From contig JAURHZ010000042.1 in the NCBI GenBank assembly GCA_030833025.1, forward strand, positions 1 to 12,468: a stretch of 12,468 nucleotides of DNA, given 5' to 3'. The first letter of the stretch is position 1; each line of letters begins with the position of its first letter. Made by a program: the position numbers and the translations under genes. Shown one piece after another: positions 6,034 through 12,466 of this stretch. The notes under the pieces were generated by a model, which was not told the DNA's origin, did not search any database, and saw only the letters and a list, made by a program, of their open reading frames with translations. This DNA is from Armatimonadota bacterium. Lineage in GTDB: Bacteria > Armatimonadota > Armatimonadia > Armatimonadales > Armatimonadaceae.

Positions 6034-6067
6034 AAAGCCCCCCTCTGACGAGGGGGGCTTTTTTTTT
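6034..6067 (+). terminator. Strong intrinsic terminator ending the ribosomal operon
   Basis: AAAGCCCCCCTC (6034-6045) pairs perfectly with GAGGGGGGCTTT (6050-6061) across a TGAC loop. The run of nine Ts (6059-6067) forms the U-tract. This is a textbook Rho-independent terminator 10 bases after the rplE stop. Confidence 0.95.
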
Positions 6068-6289
6068 GTGCCACATTCACTGGTATGTTCGTTGTAGGGC
6101 ATTGGTCCACTTTATAAGGATGTATACGGGGTAGTTAGTGATTTACGTAGGGGGTAGGGAATAGGCTTGAATTCCGTTGCTCTTCTTGGATGACGATTGA
6201 GCACATTCAGTCCTTATATGTCCAGTTGGCTTTTCCGTTACGTAATGTTGCAGTATGAATGACTTGCAGGGTCTCGATATCCCGCATGC
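6068..6289. other. Intergenic region with no recognised gene
   Basis: Between the rplE terminator and the steA promoter I see no coding frame with family resemblance, no tRNA and no convincing repeat. It is somewhat AT-richer than its neighbours. Confidence 0.5.
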
Positions 6290-6297
6290 TATACAAT
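6287..6297 (+). promoter_or_regulatory. Extended -10 promoter element for steA, nearly leaderless
   Basis: TGCTATACAAT contains an extended -10 (TGnTATACA, 6287-6295). The overlapping TACAAT (6292-6297) places a start site exactly at the A of the ATG at 6304. Either reading gives an mRNA with 0-2 leader bases. No SD precedes the ATG, which supports leaderless initiation. A TTGCAG at 6264-6269 is a poor and badly spaced -35. Confidence 0.5.
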
Positions 6298-6303
6298 ACG
6301 GCA

Positions 6304-7476
6304 ATGGGTTTGAATATGTTTATGAGGGTTTTCAAGCCCAAAAGTGCAGATCCATTGCTTCGGATTGCGCACCGAACGAAGGTGACCGCTCCGTCGGTTC
6401 TGCCCGGGGAGGTTGTTGTCATCTCGCACCCAGATCTGGATGCCGTGGCGGCTGAGAGTCTTGTTCGTGCCAAGCCGAGTGCGGTTATTAATTGTGCCCC
6501 GTTCGTCACAGGCAAGTATCCGAATCAGGGGCCTGATATTCTCCTTGCAGCTGATGTTGCAATCTTTGAAGCTGATGTCAATATTCTTGAGTTGGCGATG
6601 GATCGCTCCACCTGCCGAATTCGTGATGGTGTTCTGGAAGTAAACGGGATCGAACCGATTCCTATTCGACAGCTAACTGGTGAGGATATTGCGTCGTCTT
6701 TGTCTGATGCACGTAAAAACCTTGATAGTGAACTAGATGCGTTTGTTCGTAACACAATGTCCTACTTGGGGCGAGATAGTGAACGTACCTTACTCTTGGA
6801 TCCGGTTATCCCTCCCGATGTTAAAACGAACTTTTTTGATAAACCAGCTGTTGTGGCTGTGCGGGGTAGTCGTTATCGAGAAGACTTACGTCTATTAGCA
6901 AATTTCTTTGCTGATGCTAAGCCACTCATTATTGCCGTTGATGGTGCAGCTGATGAGCTTATTTCAATTGGTTTGGTACCAAATGTGATTCTTGGCGATA
7001 TGGACAGTGTTTCTGATCGCTCGCTACGGTGTGGCGCTGAGCTGATTGTTCATGCATATGCATCCAATACACAACCTGTGACAGCGCCAGGAGCTGTTCG
7101 GTGTAAAGGCCTTGGATTGCCATATATGACATTCCCTGTTGCTGGTACGAGTGAAGATGCAGCCTTGCTCCTTGCCTATGAGCTAGGTGCCAAGCTCATC
7201 GTTGCGGTTGGGACACATACACACATGGAAGATTTTCTGGATAAGGGACGAAAGGGGATGGCCTCTACTTTTCTAGTACGACTAAAAGTTGGTAGTCGTC
7301 TCGTTGACGCAAAAGGTGTTTCAAGTCTCATGTCAATGAATCAACCGATGGTCCCTTCTCTCTTAGTTTTGGTTCTGGCGGCTCTGTTTCCAGTGGTTGT
7401 TTTGTTACTTTTGACTCCAGCTGGTCAAATATTGTCACGGTCGCTTGTACTAGTCTATAAGGCATTCACCGCATGA
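6304..7476 (+). CDS. steA: SteA-like cytokinetic ring protein (thiamine pyrophosphokinase-like fold, C-terminal membrane anchor)
   Basis: SteA family members act with SteB in septation, known from Corynebacterium, where loss impairs daughter-cell separation. The predicted product has 390 residues, typical. After a short N-terminus, RTKVTAPSVLPGE and HPDLDAVAAESL lead to GKYPNQGPDIL. The middle has a TPK-like nucleotide fold with DGAADELISIGLVPN from residue 213 and GDMDSVSD at 231-238. The highly conserved SteA block GTSEDAALLLAYELG, then DKGRKGMASTF, follows. A single hydrophobic helix lies at about 351-371, followed by a short tail. The start is uncertain among ATGs at 6304, 6316 and 6322; 6304 fits the -10 spacing. 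It overlaps steB (ATGA). The enzymatic activity, if any, is not known. Confidence 0.88.
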   Translation: MGLNMFMRVFKPKSADPLLRIAHRTKVTAPSVLPGEVVVISHPDLDAVAAESLVRAKPSAVINCAPFVTGKYPNQGPDILLAADVAIFEADVNILELAMDRSTCRIRDGVLEVNGIEPIPIRQLTGEDIASSLSDARKNLDSELDAFVRNTMSYLGRDSERTLLLDPVIPPDVKTNFFDKPAVVAVRGSRYREDLRLLANFFADAKPLIIAVDGAADELISIGLVPNVILGDMDSVSDRSLRCGAELIVHAYASNTQPVTAPGAVRCKGLGLPYMTFPVAGTSEDAALLLAYELGAKLIVAVGTHTHMEDFLDKGRKGMASTFLVRLKVGSRLVDAKGVSSLMSMNQPMVPSLLVLVLAALFPVVVLLLLTPAGQILSRSLVLVYKAFTA

Positions 7477-8219
7477 ATCCTGGCTTTCGCTATCATATTG
7501 CGTCCCTCGCATCCATCTTCTTCGCACTTGGCATAGGTGTCGTGATGGGGACTCTTGTTGTCGGAGGCAAAGTCGTTGACCGGCAAGCTCGTCTTGTTCA
7601 ACAACTTGAACGTCGTATGGAAGACCTTCAGGTTGACATAAAGCGCCGGGGACAATCCGATGTCGCACTCCAAAGGCTTGTCACAGACGGTGCCACGTCA
7701 CTCTGGAAGTCAAGCTCTGTTGGTGTGATCGCTGTTGAAAAGGCAGGAACCAAGAAAGTTGAAACGTCTGTTGGTGAGCTTGGGATGCCGTATGACAACC
7801 GTACCATCAGCTTTCAAGATGACAAGTGGGTCGACGATTTGAATCCAGATGTTTCTCCAGCCATTTCTCTTAAACTAGATGGTTCGGATGAAAAGATGTC
7901 GCGTGTATTGCTATTCGTCCTGCCAAATGGGTCGGCATTTGACACAATGTCGGCAGTCCAGCTTGATGGTCTCCTGACGCTAATGCAAGATGTTGAGTCA
8001 CTCGGATGTAAAGTCGTTGTTCTGACAGCCGATGATGGTAACTCAGCCTTTCTTCATAAGTGTACGTCTGCTCGCTTCCCTGTTGTGACAAACGCTGAGA
8101 CCAGCGTTGGGATGTCAGCCGTGATGCTTTCACCGTGGGCCAAACCTGCTATTTACGGAGCAGGTCAGTTCGTCGATGAAGACATCCCTTCGTACCGATG
8201 GAGTACATCCGCACCGTGA
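7473..8219 (+). CDS. steB: SteB/MctB-family membrane protein
   Basis: This family is annotated as copper transporter MctB in mycobacteria and SteB in Corynebacterium. SteB partners SteA at the septum and recruits a peptidoglycan hydrolase complex. The predicted product has 248 residues. It opens with FRYHIASLASIFFALGIG (residues 5-22), part of one N-terminal transmembrane helix, which is the hallmark of the family. A Gln/Glu/Arg-rich coiled coil follows (about 38-60), then a globular extracytoplasmic domain with LLFVLPNGSAFD and MQDVESLGCKVVVLT. The ATG overlaps the steA stop (ATGA), implying coupled translation. I favour the SteB role from context; copper efflux is less likely because no metal-binding cluster is seen. 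Confidence 0.82.
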   Translation: MNPGFRYHIASLASIFFALGIGVVMGTLVVGGKVVDRQARLVQQLERRMEDLQVDIKRRGQSDVALQRLVTDGATSLWKSSSVGVIAVEKAGTKKVETSVGELGMPYDNRTISFQDDKWVDDLNPDVSPAISLKLDGSDEKMSRVLLFVLPNGSAFDTMSAVQLDGLLTLMQDVESLGCKVVVLTADDGNSAFLHKCTSARFPVVTNAETSVGMSAVMLSPWAKPAIYGAGQFVDEDIPSYRWSTSAP

Positions 8220-8884
8220 CCATCGATGTCATCATTCCGGCGCACAATGAAGAGATTTATCTGGCCAAAACACTTGAGGCACTTTCAAGCCTAAGCGAGA
8301 TATCAAACGTAATCGTAGTAGATGATGGCTCATCGGATCGGACATCGGATGTAGCAAAAGTCCACAAGGTCAAGTTGGTAACCTTGCGACGTAATCAAGG
8401 GAAGTCTGCAGCTCTTATGGCTGGTGTACGTGAAGCATCAAGTGAGCTGGTCTTAATGCTGGATGCTGATGTCGGTGAGACCGCGATTGAGGTGTCCAAG
8501 TTAATCGATGCTTATCCGACTGGTGATGACGCATGTGTCGTAGCGTTGTTTCCCGTTATCCCTGGACGCGGTGGGGGAATGGGACTCGCACTTCGTGTTG
8601 CCCGGCTTGGCTCGAGACTGTTAGGCGGCTGGCAAATGACTGCTCCGCTGTCGGGCCAGCGGCTTCTCCGACGTACTACGCTAGAAAGTATATTTCCATT
8701 GCCGTATGGGTTCGGTCTCGAAACGGCCATGAATGTCCGCCTCGGAAGAGCTAACGTGAGACTCGTAGAAGTACAGACTCAGATGGATCATCGGGTTACT
8801 CAAAACGATCTACGTGGACGTATTCATAGAGCAAAACAGCTCACTCACCTCGTAATGGCTATTATCCGTGAATCCTTCCAGTAA
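8216..8884 (+). CDS. Family 2 glycosyltransferase
   Basis: This is a GT-A fold inverting glycosyltransferase that uses a nucleotide-sugar donor. With a GTG start at 8216 the product has 222 residues. Motifs are IIPAHNEE (6-13), VVDDGSSD (34-41), RRNQGKSAAL (58-67), and the metal-binding DAD at 83-85 in LMLDADVG. SGQRLLRR and FGLETAMN follow later, in the place of the acceptor/base loop. The GTG overlaps the steB stop (GTGA) and GGAG lies 12 bases upstream. The ATG at 8198 is an alternative but has no SD. There are no transmembrane helices, so it is probably cytosolic and membrane-associated. By context it may glycosylate a polyprenyl-phosphate product of the next gene; the true sugar and acceptor are unknown. 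Confidence 0.85.
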   Translation: MTIDVIIPAHNEEIYLAKTLEALSSLSEISNVIVVDDGSSDRTSDVAKVHKVKLVTLRRNQGKSAALMAGVREASSELVLMLDADVGETAIEVSKLIDAYPTGDDACVVALFPVIPGRGGGMGLALRVARLGSRLLGGWQMTAPLSGQRLLRRTTLESIFPLPYGFGLETAMNVRLGRANVRLVEVQTQMDHRVTQNDLRGRIHRAKQLTHLVMAIIRESFQ

Positions 8885-9671
8885 TCAGCTCGCAATAAAG
8901 CTTTTGGTCGCGATTGGCATCACGGTCATCTTGGTCATCCTGATGCTACAAGTCAAATGGGCAAAGCGCTTCTGTCGGCAAAACGCCTTCGGGGATATCA
9001 TACCCGTGACTTACGGAGTAATTCCTGCGATTGCGCTGATGATGATTATGCTGGTTGCGCATACCGAACCGCTAGTTGCATCCCTCCTTGTCCTAGGATT
9101 CTGTGTGGTTGGCTTATTAGATGACTTGTATGGATCTGCAGCCTTCCGGGGCATAAATGGGCACTTGAGTGCGTTACGTCAAGGAACAATCACGACAGGT
9201 CTGATAAAGCTCGTTGCGTCTCCAATCATGGCAACACTGTTTGCCGTATCAGCATACGGAATCCAAAATTGGTTGACGTATGTTTACATCACCATGATTG
9301 CTGCATCGTCAAATGCATTCAACCTCCTTGACCTGCGGCCAGGACGCTCGCAGGGGTTTGCAATCATCTCACTACTCGGCATCCTCACAGTGTTTCACGC
9401 GCCTATCGTTATTGGAGCTATTCTGGTTCTGTTGATTACAATTATCCCGGACGCACGAGCTAAGGTCATGATGGGAGATTCCGGTGCCATCGCTATTGGT
9501 GCTGGAATCGCTCTTATCGTCATCGCATCAAGTAATATTATTCTGTCGGTAGCCTACACAATTCTTGTGGTCGGGCTCAACCTCGTTGCTGAGAAGTACT
9601 CACTTGGATCGCTGATTGCACAAAGTGTTGTCCTTCGTAAAATTGACTGCCTTCTTGGGCGTCGAGCATAA
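8868..9671 (+). CDS. MraY/WecA-like polyprenyl-phosphate sugar-phosphate transferase, small divergent form
   Basis: This belongs to the family (PF00953 type) that transfers a sugar-1-phosphate from a UDP-sugar to undecaprenyl phosphate at the cytoplasmic membrane. The predicted product has 267 residues, shorter than MraY (about 320-360). Several hydrophobic helices are visible. Catalytic-type motifs are LLDDLYG with the Asp pair 85-86, NAFNLLD at 149-155, and MMGDSGA with Asp204. The usual NxxNxxDG is DL here (DLRPGR), and I see no His-rich C-terminal motif of MraY, so it is probably not the essential MraY. The GTG start at 8868 overlaps the upstream gene by 17 bases and lacks a clear SD. The genuine substrate is unknown. 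Confidence 0.82.
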   Translation: MNPSSNQLAIKLLVAIGITVILVILMLQVKWAKRFCRQNAFGDIIPVTYGVIPAIALMMIMLVAHTEPLVASLLVLGFCVVGLLDDLYGSAAFRGINGHLSALRQGTITTGLIKLVASPIMATLFAVSAYGIQNWLTYVYITMIAASSNAFNLLDLRPGRSQGFAIISLLGILTVFHAPIVIGAILVLLITIIPDARAKVMMGDSGAIAIGAGIALIVIASSNIILSVAYTILVVGLNLVAEKYSLGSLIAQSVVLRKIDCLLGRRA

Positions 9672-9743
9672 TTTGTACTTGACGGTTGGTGGCTTGTGTC
9701 ACATTGAAAGTTGTCACGGTTTGACTGGAAAGCAGGTTCTATT

Positions 9744-10628
9744 GTGCAGGTAATGTACGTCTCGAGGCCGTTGGCGGCAGTAATCAAAGTGACTGGAAGA
9801 GACAGAGTTCAGTTCCTCCAGGGGATGATTACCAACGATGCATCTGGACCCATCCCGGACACAGGTTTGAGGGCGTTTCACCTAGACAATAAAGGTGCAA
9901 TTGTCTACCCGATGACGTTACATTCGACATCAGATGCACTGTACGTCGATATTGAGGGTGCCGATGGTTCGGATGTAATTGCAGCCTTGGACCATTATCT
10001 CGTGATGGAGCGCTGTGCACTACACAATGCCCTTGGCTCTTCCGAGTCTTACTGGTTGCTTGGTAACATCTGCGATTTGTTTGTAGATGCTGTGTTCACC
10101 ACCGATGGAAATCTGCATGTCGTCAGAATTGGTGATGTTCAAGTCTATGCACTTCCGGTTCTGCGTCGCGATGGTCCCTGTTTTGTTGTCTGGTCGACCA
10201 ACGGCGAGCTACCCAGTATTCTCGAAGCCGCTGGAGCTATTGCTGGAACATTTGACGATGCTGAAACAGAACGTCTTTTTGCTGGTATCCCAGCGGGATG
10301 TCAGGATTTCACCAAGGTGCTTGCAATGGAATCCGGAATCGTACCAAGCGCTATATCCTTTTCAAAGGGGTGCTATATCGGTCAGGAAATTACCGCTAGG
10401 ATCGATGCACGTGGACGTACGCATCGCGAGTTGGTTATTTTAGACCTACCGGCTGCCGTTGACACTTTAGATGTCACTGCAGGGAACATAGTGGTTGGTC
10501 ACATCCGTTCAAACATCCGGTTATCTAACGGACATTCCATTGCCGTTTGTCACCTACGACACGAAGCACGAAACGAAACTTTGGTGGTAGGAACAGTGAC
10601 CGTTTTTGGTGTAAGGGATGTTTTATGA
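9744..10628 (+). CDS. ygfZ: YgfZ/GcvT-like folate-binding protein
   Basis: YgfZ-family proteins are tetrahydrofolate-binding relatives of GcvT and help maintain or repair certain Fe-S enzymes. The predicted product has 294 residues from GTG at 9744 (AGCAGG 7 bases upstream); an ATG at 9753 would remove three residues. The N-terminal RVQFLQGMITNDA and the signature KGCYIGQE at about 208-215, with its functional Cys210, identify the family. TARIDARGRTHREL follows. The C-terminal beta-barrel is short, and the canonical final domain ends around VTVFGVRDVL. The next gene begins in the stop codon. A TTGACG at 9679-9684 may be part of a promoter, but I find no convincing -10. Confidence 0.88.
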   Translation: MQVMYVSRPLAAVIKVTGRDRVQFLQGMITNDASGPIPDTGLRAFHLDNKGAIVYPMTLHSTSDALYVDIEGADGSDVIAALDHYLVMERCALHNALGSSESYWLLGNICDLFVDAVFTTDGNLHVVRIGDVQVYALPVLRRDGPCFVVWSTNGELPSILEAAGAIAGTFDDAETERLFAGIPAGCQDFTKVLAMESGIVPSAISFSKGCYIGQEITARIDARGRTHRELVILDLPAAVDTLDVTAGNIVVGHIRSNIRLSNGHSIAVCHLRHEARNETLVVGTVTVFGVRDVL

Positions 10629-11113
10629 ATAAGCGAATGATGGTCCTAGGCATCCTTACACTCCTTGCATGTTTGGTTTGGGGAGGTCTTGCGGCGACAA
10701 CGTATGGATGGCGCTACGGGGATGTCAACGGCATCAAAGTTAGACGTCACGTTTTGAGCGGCAAGATTCAAACGAATAATGATGGAGTGTGGCTGCAGTC
10801 GTGGCAGGATGATCCCGGTGCCAAATTATTGGATCCTAAGGACATCCGCAGAATCCGCTTAACCGATGTGGTTTGGGGTAATGGTGGCTTGCTCTATGGT
10901 TTTGCTAAAGTAACCGGTCCGACCGGACTAAGTGGTCGGTTCGCACTCCAAGTGCGGGTGTTTGAACCAAGTGGAACTCGTATTCGGGACAGGACGCTAC
11001 GGGTCAGTGCAGACTGGCAATCTAATACATTGATTCCTTGGGTGCTAGACACACAGATGTCGACACCGGAGCTGCGTCAGAAAACTGTCGTTAGACTTGA
11101 ACCGATACGGTAA
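10625..11113 (+). CDS. Membrane-anchored or secreted protein of unknown function
   Basis: I do not recognise this family. The product has 162 residues from the ATG at 10625, which overlaps the ygfZ stop (ATGA) and has AAGGG at 10613-10617. Residues 1-30 (MNKR, then a hydrophobic run with LTLLACLVWGG) form a signal-anchor or signal peptide. LLAC at 13-16 loosely resembles a lipobox, but the hydrophobic run continues past the Cys, so I favour a membrane anchor. The remaining roughly 130 residues look like an extracytoplasmic beta-rich domain, with alternating Trp/Gly and Val/Arg segments (WGNGGLLYGFAKV, FALQVRVFEPSGTRIRD). Coupling to ygfZ suggests joint expression only. A functional link to Fe-S maintenance is unproven. 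Confidence 0.75.
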   Translation: MNKRMMVLGILTLLACLVWGGLAATTYGWRYGDVNGIKVRRHVLSGKIQTNNDGVWLQSWQDDPGAKLLDPKDIRRIRLTDVVWGNGGLLYGFAKVTGPTGLSGRFALQVRVFEPSGTRIRDRTLRVSADWQSNTLIPWVLDTQMSTPELRQKTVVRLEPIR

Positions 11114-11138
11114 CGAGTGAATTTTTGGAGGTAATTAA

Positions 11139-11549
11139 ATGGCAGGGACAAATCGTAAGTTCAGTGGATGTGGGTTTCATCATGTAGCGCTTCGAGCGTC
11201 AGACTTTGATAAGAGTCTGCAGTTCTATACGGAAGGTATGGGATTTCCGGTCGCACATTCATGGGGAGAGGGTAGTGGACGCATTGCATTACTCGACTTG
11301 GGTGATGGTAACTACCTTGAGCTATTTGCTAGTTCATCGGAGCAAAATCCACCGACCGAAGGTAGATTTTTTCACTTGGCACTTCGTTCCACCGATGTTG
11401 ATACTGACATCGAGGTCGTGCGGTCTCTCGGATGTACGATTACGATCGAGCCAAAGAGTGTTGAAGTGAATGGCAAGACGATCCGTGTAGGATTTTTTCT
11501 TGGGCCAGACGGCGAAGTTCTTGAGTTCTTCCAGAACGACGAGCTTTAA
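11139..11549 (+). CDS. VOC superfamily (glyoxalase/bleomycin resistance fold) protein
   Basis: Vicinal oxygen chelate proteins are metal-dependent enzymes such as glyoxalase I, fosfomycin resistance proteins and dioxygenases. The product is 136 residues, a single two-repeat VOC unit. Repeat 1 starts FHHVALRASDFDKSLQFY and ends with YLELF; repeat 2 starts FHLALRSTDVD and ends with GEVLEFF. The likely metal ligands His15, Glu61, His79 and Glu129 are all present, matching the glyoxalase I pattern. The substrate cannot be assigned from sequence. A near-perfect SD GGAGGT at 11126-11131 precedes the ATG, and a terminator follows 7 bases after the stop. Confidence 0.88.
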   Translation: MAGTNRKFSGCGFHHVALRASDFDKSLQFYTEGMGFPVAHSWGEGSGRIALLDLGDGNYLELFASSSEQNPPTEGRFFHLALRSTDVDTDIEVVRSLGCTITIEPKSVEVNGKTIRVGFFLGPDGEVLEFFQNDEL

Positions 11550-11556
11550 ACAAACG

Positions 11557-11589
11557 AGGTGGATGAAGGGTTTCCTTCATCCACCTTTT
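11557..11589. terminator. Intrinsic terminator between convergent VOC and ferredoxin genes
   Basis: AGGTGGATGAAGG (11557-11569) pairs with CCTTCATCCACCT (11574-11586) across a GTTT loop, followed by Ts on the plus strand. On the minus strand the trailing CGTTTGTTT is a weaker U-tract, so it probably works in both directions. Confidence 0.9.
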
Positions 11590-11606
11590 AGTAACAAAAT
11601 CTAACC

Positions 11607-11930
11607 TTACTCAGTAACGGTTGGGCCTGCACCGTCTTTACCTGAGTTTGTGACCGTGTGGATGACCTCAACTGTAATATCCGACGCCAAACGAATCTGA
11701 CAGGACAAGCGGCAGGTTTCAATCAACTCAGGTTCTTCCAGCGCTTCTTCTTCAGCGGCTTCCATCGGAGAAACCTCTCCAGCGGTGACCTTCACCATAC
11801 AGGTTGTACATGCAGGACGACCACCACAGCGGTGAAGGATGTCAACTCCAGCACCTTCGATGACGTTCACGAGCTTACGTCCAACTTCAGCCTCTACAGG
11901 ACCAACACCTTCTATCGTTACGATCGGCAT
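11607..11930 (-). CDS. [2Fe-2S] ferredoxin
   Basis: This is a 107-residue soluble electron carrier with a [2Fe-2S] cluster. The ligand motif CGGRPACTTC gives Cys35-x5-Cys41-x2-Cys44, the adrenodoxin-like spacing, and the fourth ligand is Cys77 in LSCQI. Cys73 is an extra Cys, four residues earlier. The N-terminal IEGVGPVEAEVGRKLVNVIE is the usual ubiquitin-like beta-grasp start. An acidic Glu-rich loop (MEAAEEEALEEPE) lies between the clusters of Cys. The ATG is preceded on its strand by AAAGGAA. It is divergent from clpS and convergent with the VOC gene, which share only a terminator with it. The redox partner is unknown; it may serve Fe-S biogenesis or an oxygenase. Confidence 0.9.
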   Translation of the reverse strand: MPIVTIEGVGPVEAEVGRKLVNVIEGAGVDILHRCGGRPACTTCMVKVTAGEVSPMEAAEEEALEEPELIETCRLSCQIRLASDITVEVIHTVTNSGKDGAGPTVTE

Positions 11931-11963
11931 TTAGCGATTCCTTTTATACAACGGGATGATTGG

Positions 11964-11969
11964 ATTATA
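11964..11969 (-). promoter_or_regulatory. Candidate -10 element for the ferredoxin gene
   Basis: On the minus strand the bases read TATAAT, a perfect -10, ending 33 bases before the ATG. I see no good -35 at 16-18 bases upstream, so the promoter is tentative. Confidence 0.4.
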
Positions 11970-11992
11970 CCCTTCGAAGGTTGCGCTGCTTG

Positions 11993-12001
11993 TGGTAGAC
12001 T
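11993..12001 (+). promoter_or_regulatory. Candidate extended -10 element for clpS
   Basis: TGGTAGACT fits TGnTAnnnT. A start about 7 bases downstream would fall near 12008, 4 bases before the ATG at 12012. No SD precedes clpS, so near-leaderless initiation is plausible, as for steA. Confidence 0.4.
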
Positions 12002-12011
12002 CCGCGTCAGA

Positions 12012-12326
12012 ATGGCTGTGTTGAATGTGAATTCGAGTGTTATAGCGCTCCCAGAAGTGATCTCAGAGAAGTCGCTACAATCCAAGTTACCCGGTGATGG
12101 CGGGTGGGTTGTTATCCTCTACAACTGTGACTGCCATACGTTCGAAGATGTCATCGAAGTCCTACAGCGAGCGACTGGATGTACCGAGGATGTGGCTGAA
12201 TTTCTAGCGTATAAGGTTCACCTTGATGGACGGGCGATTGTCTTCCGATCCAATCGAGAAAAGTGCGAGCGTGTCGCCGGAATAATCGGCTCGGTTGGAC
12301 TGCAAGTCGAGACCGATCTTGCTTAG
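12012..12326 (+). CDS. clpS: ClpS-like N-degron adaptor for Clp protease
   Basis: ClpS delivers proteins with bulky N-terminal residues to ClpAP/ClpCP. The product has 104 residues (family about 80-110). The core begins WVVILYNCDCHTFEDVIEVL at about 32-51, matching ClpS VILxNDDxTxxEFVxxVL, and continues ATGCTEDVAEFLAYKVHLDGRAIV, where His70 corresponds to the pocket His (E. coli His66). ECERVAG-type helix residues follow. The N-degron pocket Asn is kept as Asn38, but the following Asp (E. coli Asp35) is Cys39, with Asp40 and Cys41 next. HTF resembles Deinococcus-type ClpS. The N-terminal roughly 30 residues are poorly conserved, as is usual. The start is uncertain because there is no SD. The stop overlaps a convergent gene. 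Confidence 0.8.
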   Translation: MAVLNVNSSVIALPEVISEKSLQSKLPGDGGWVVILYNCDCHTFEDVIEVLQRATGCTEDVAEFLAYKVHLDGRAIVFRSNREKCERVAGIIGSVGLQVETDLA

Positions 12327-12466
12327 TTGGTACCTTCACCGAATTTTTTGAGCCACCAAAACGGCACTACTGCGATTGTTGCGATCGCGAGTACCGCTCG
12401 TACTTCAAGCGGCAAAAAGGTGGCAAGGCCAATAGCAAGTAGCAGTACTCCCCAAATCCAAAGCCT
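12323..12466 (-). CDS. C-terminal fragment of a membrane protein of unknown function
   Basis: A minus-strand frame is open from the right edge to a TAA at 12323-12325. It encodes 47 visible residues with two hydrophobic stretches (WIWGVLLLAIGLATFL and VLAIATIAVVPFWWL) and a polar end KKFGEGTN. This pattern is that of a small multi-span membrane protein, and no family is recognisable. Its stop overlaps the clpS stop tail to tail, so both genes end within the same four bases. The start and most of the gene lie beyond the window. Confidence 0.6.
   Translation of the reverse strand, partial: RLWIWGVLLLAIGLATFLPLEVRAVLAIATIAVVPFWWLKKFGEGTN

Noticed and set aside
6264..6285. tRNA T-arm-like GGGTCTCGATATCCC
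   Set aside because: It has no surrounding cloverleaf or acceptor stem.
9679..9710. Promoter with TTGACG upstream of ygfZ
   Set aside because: No acceptable -10 lies at 16-18 bases, so I did not list it as a feature.
10661..10672. Lipobox LLAC in the protein starting at 10625
   Set aside because: The hydrophobic helix continues beyond the Cys and the position is early, so a plain membrane anchor fits better.
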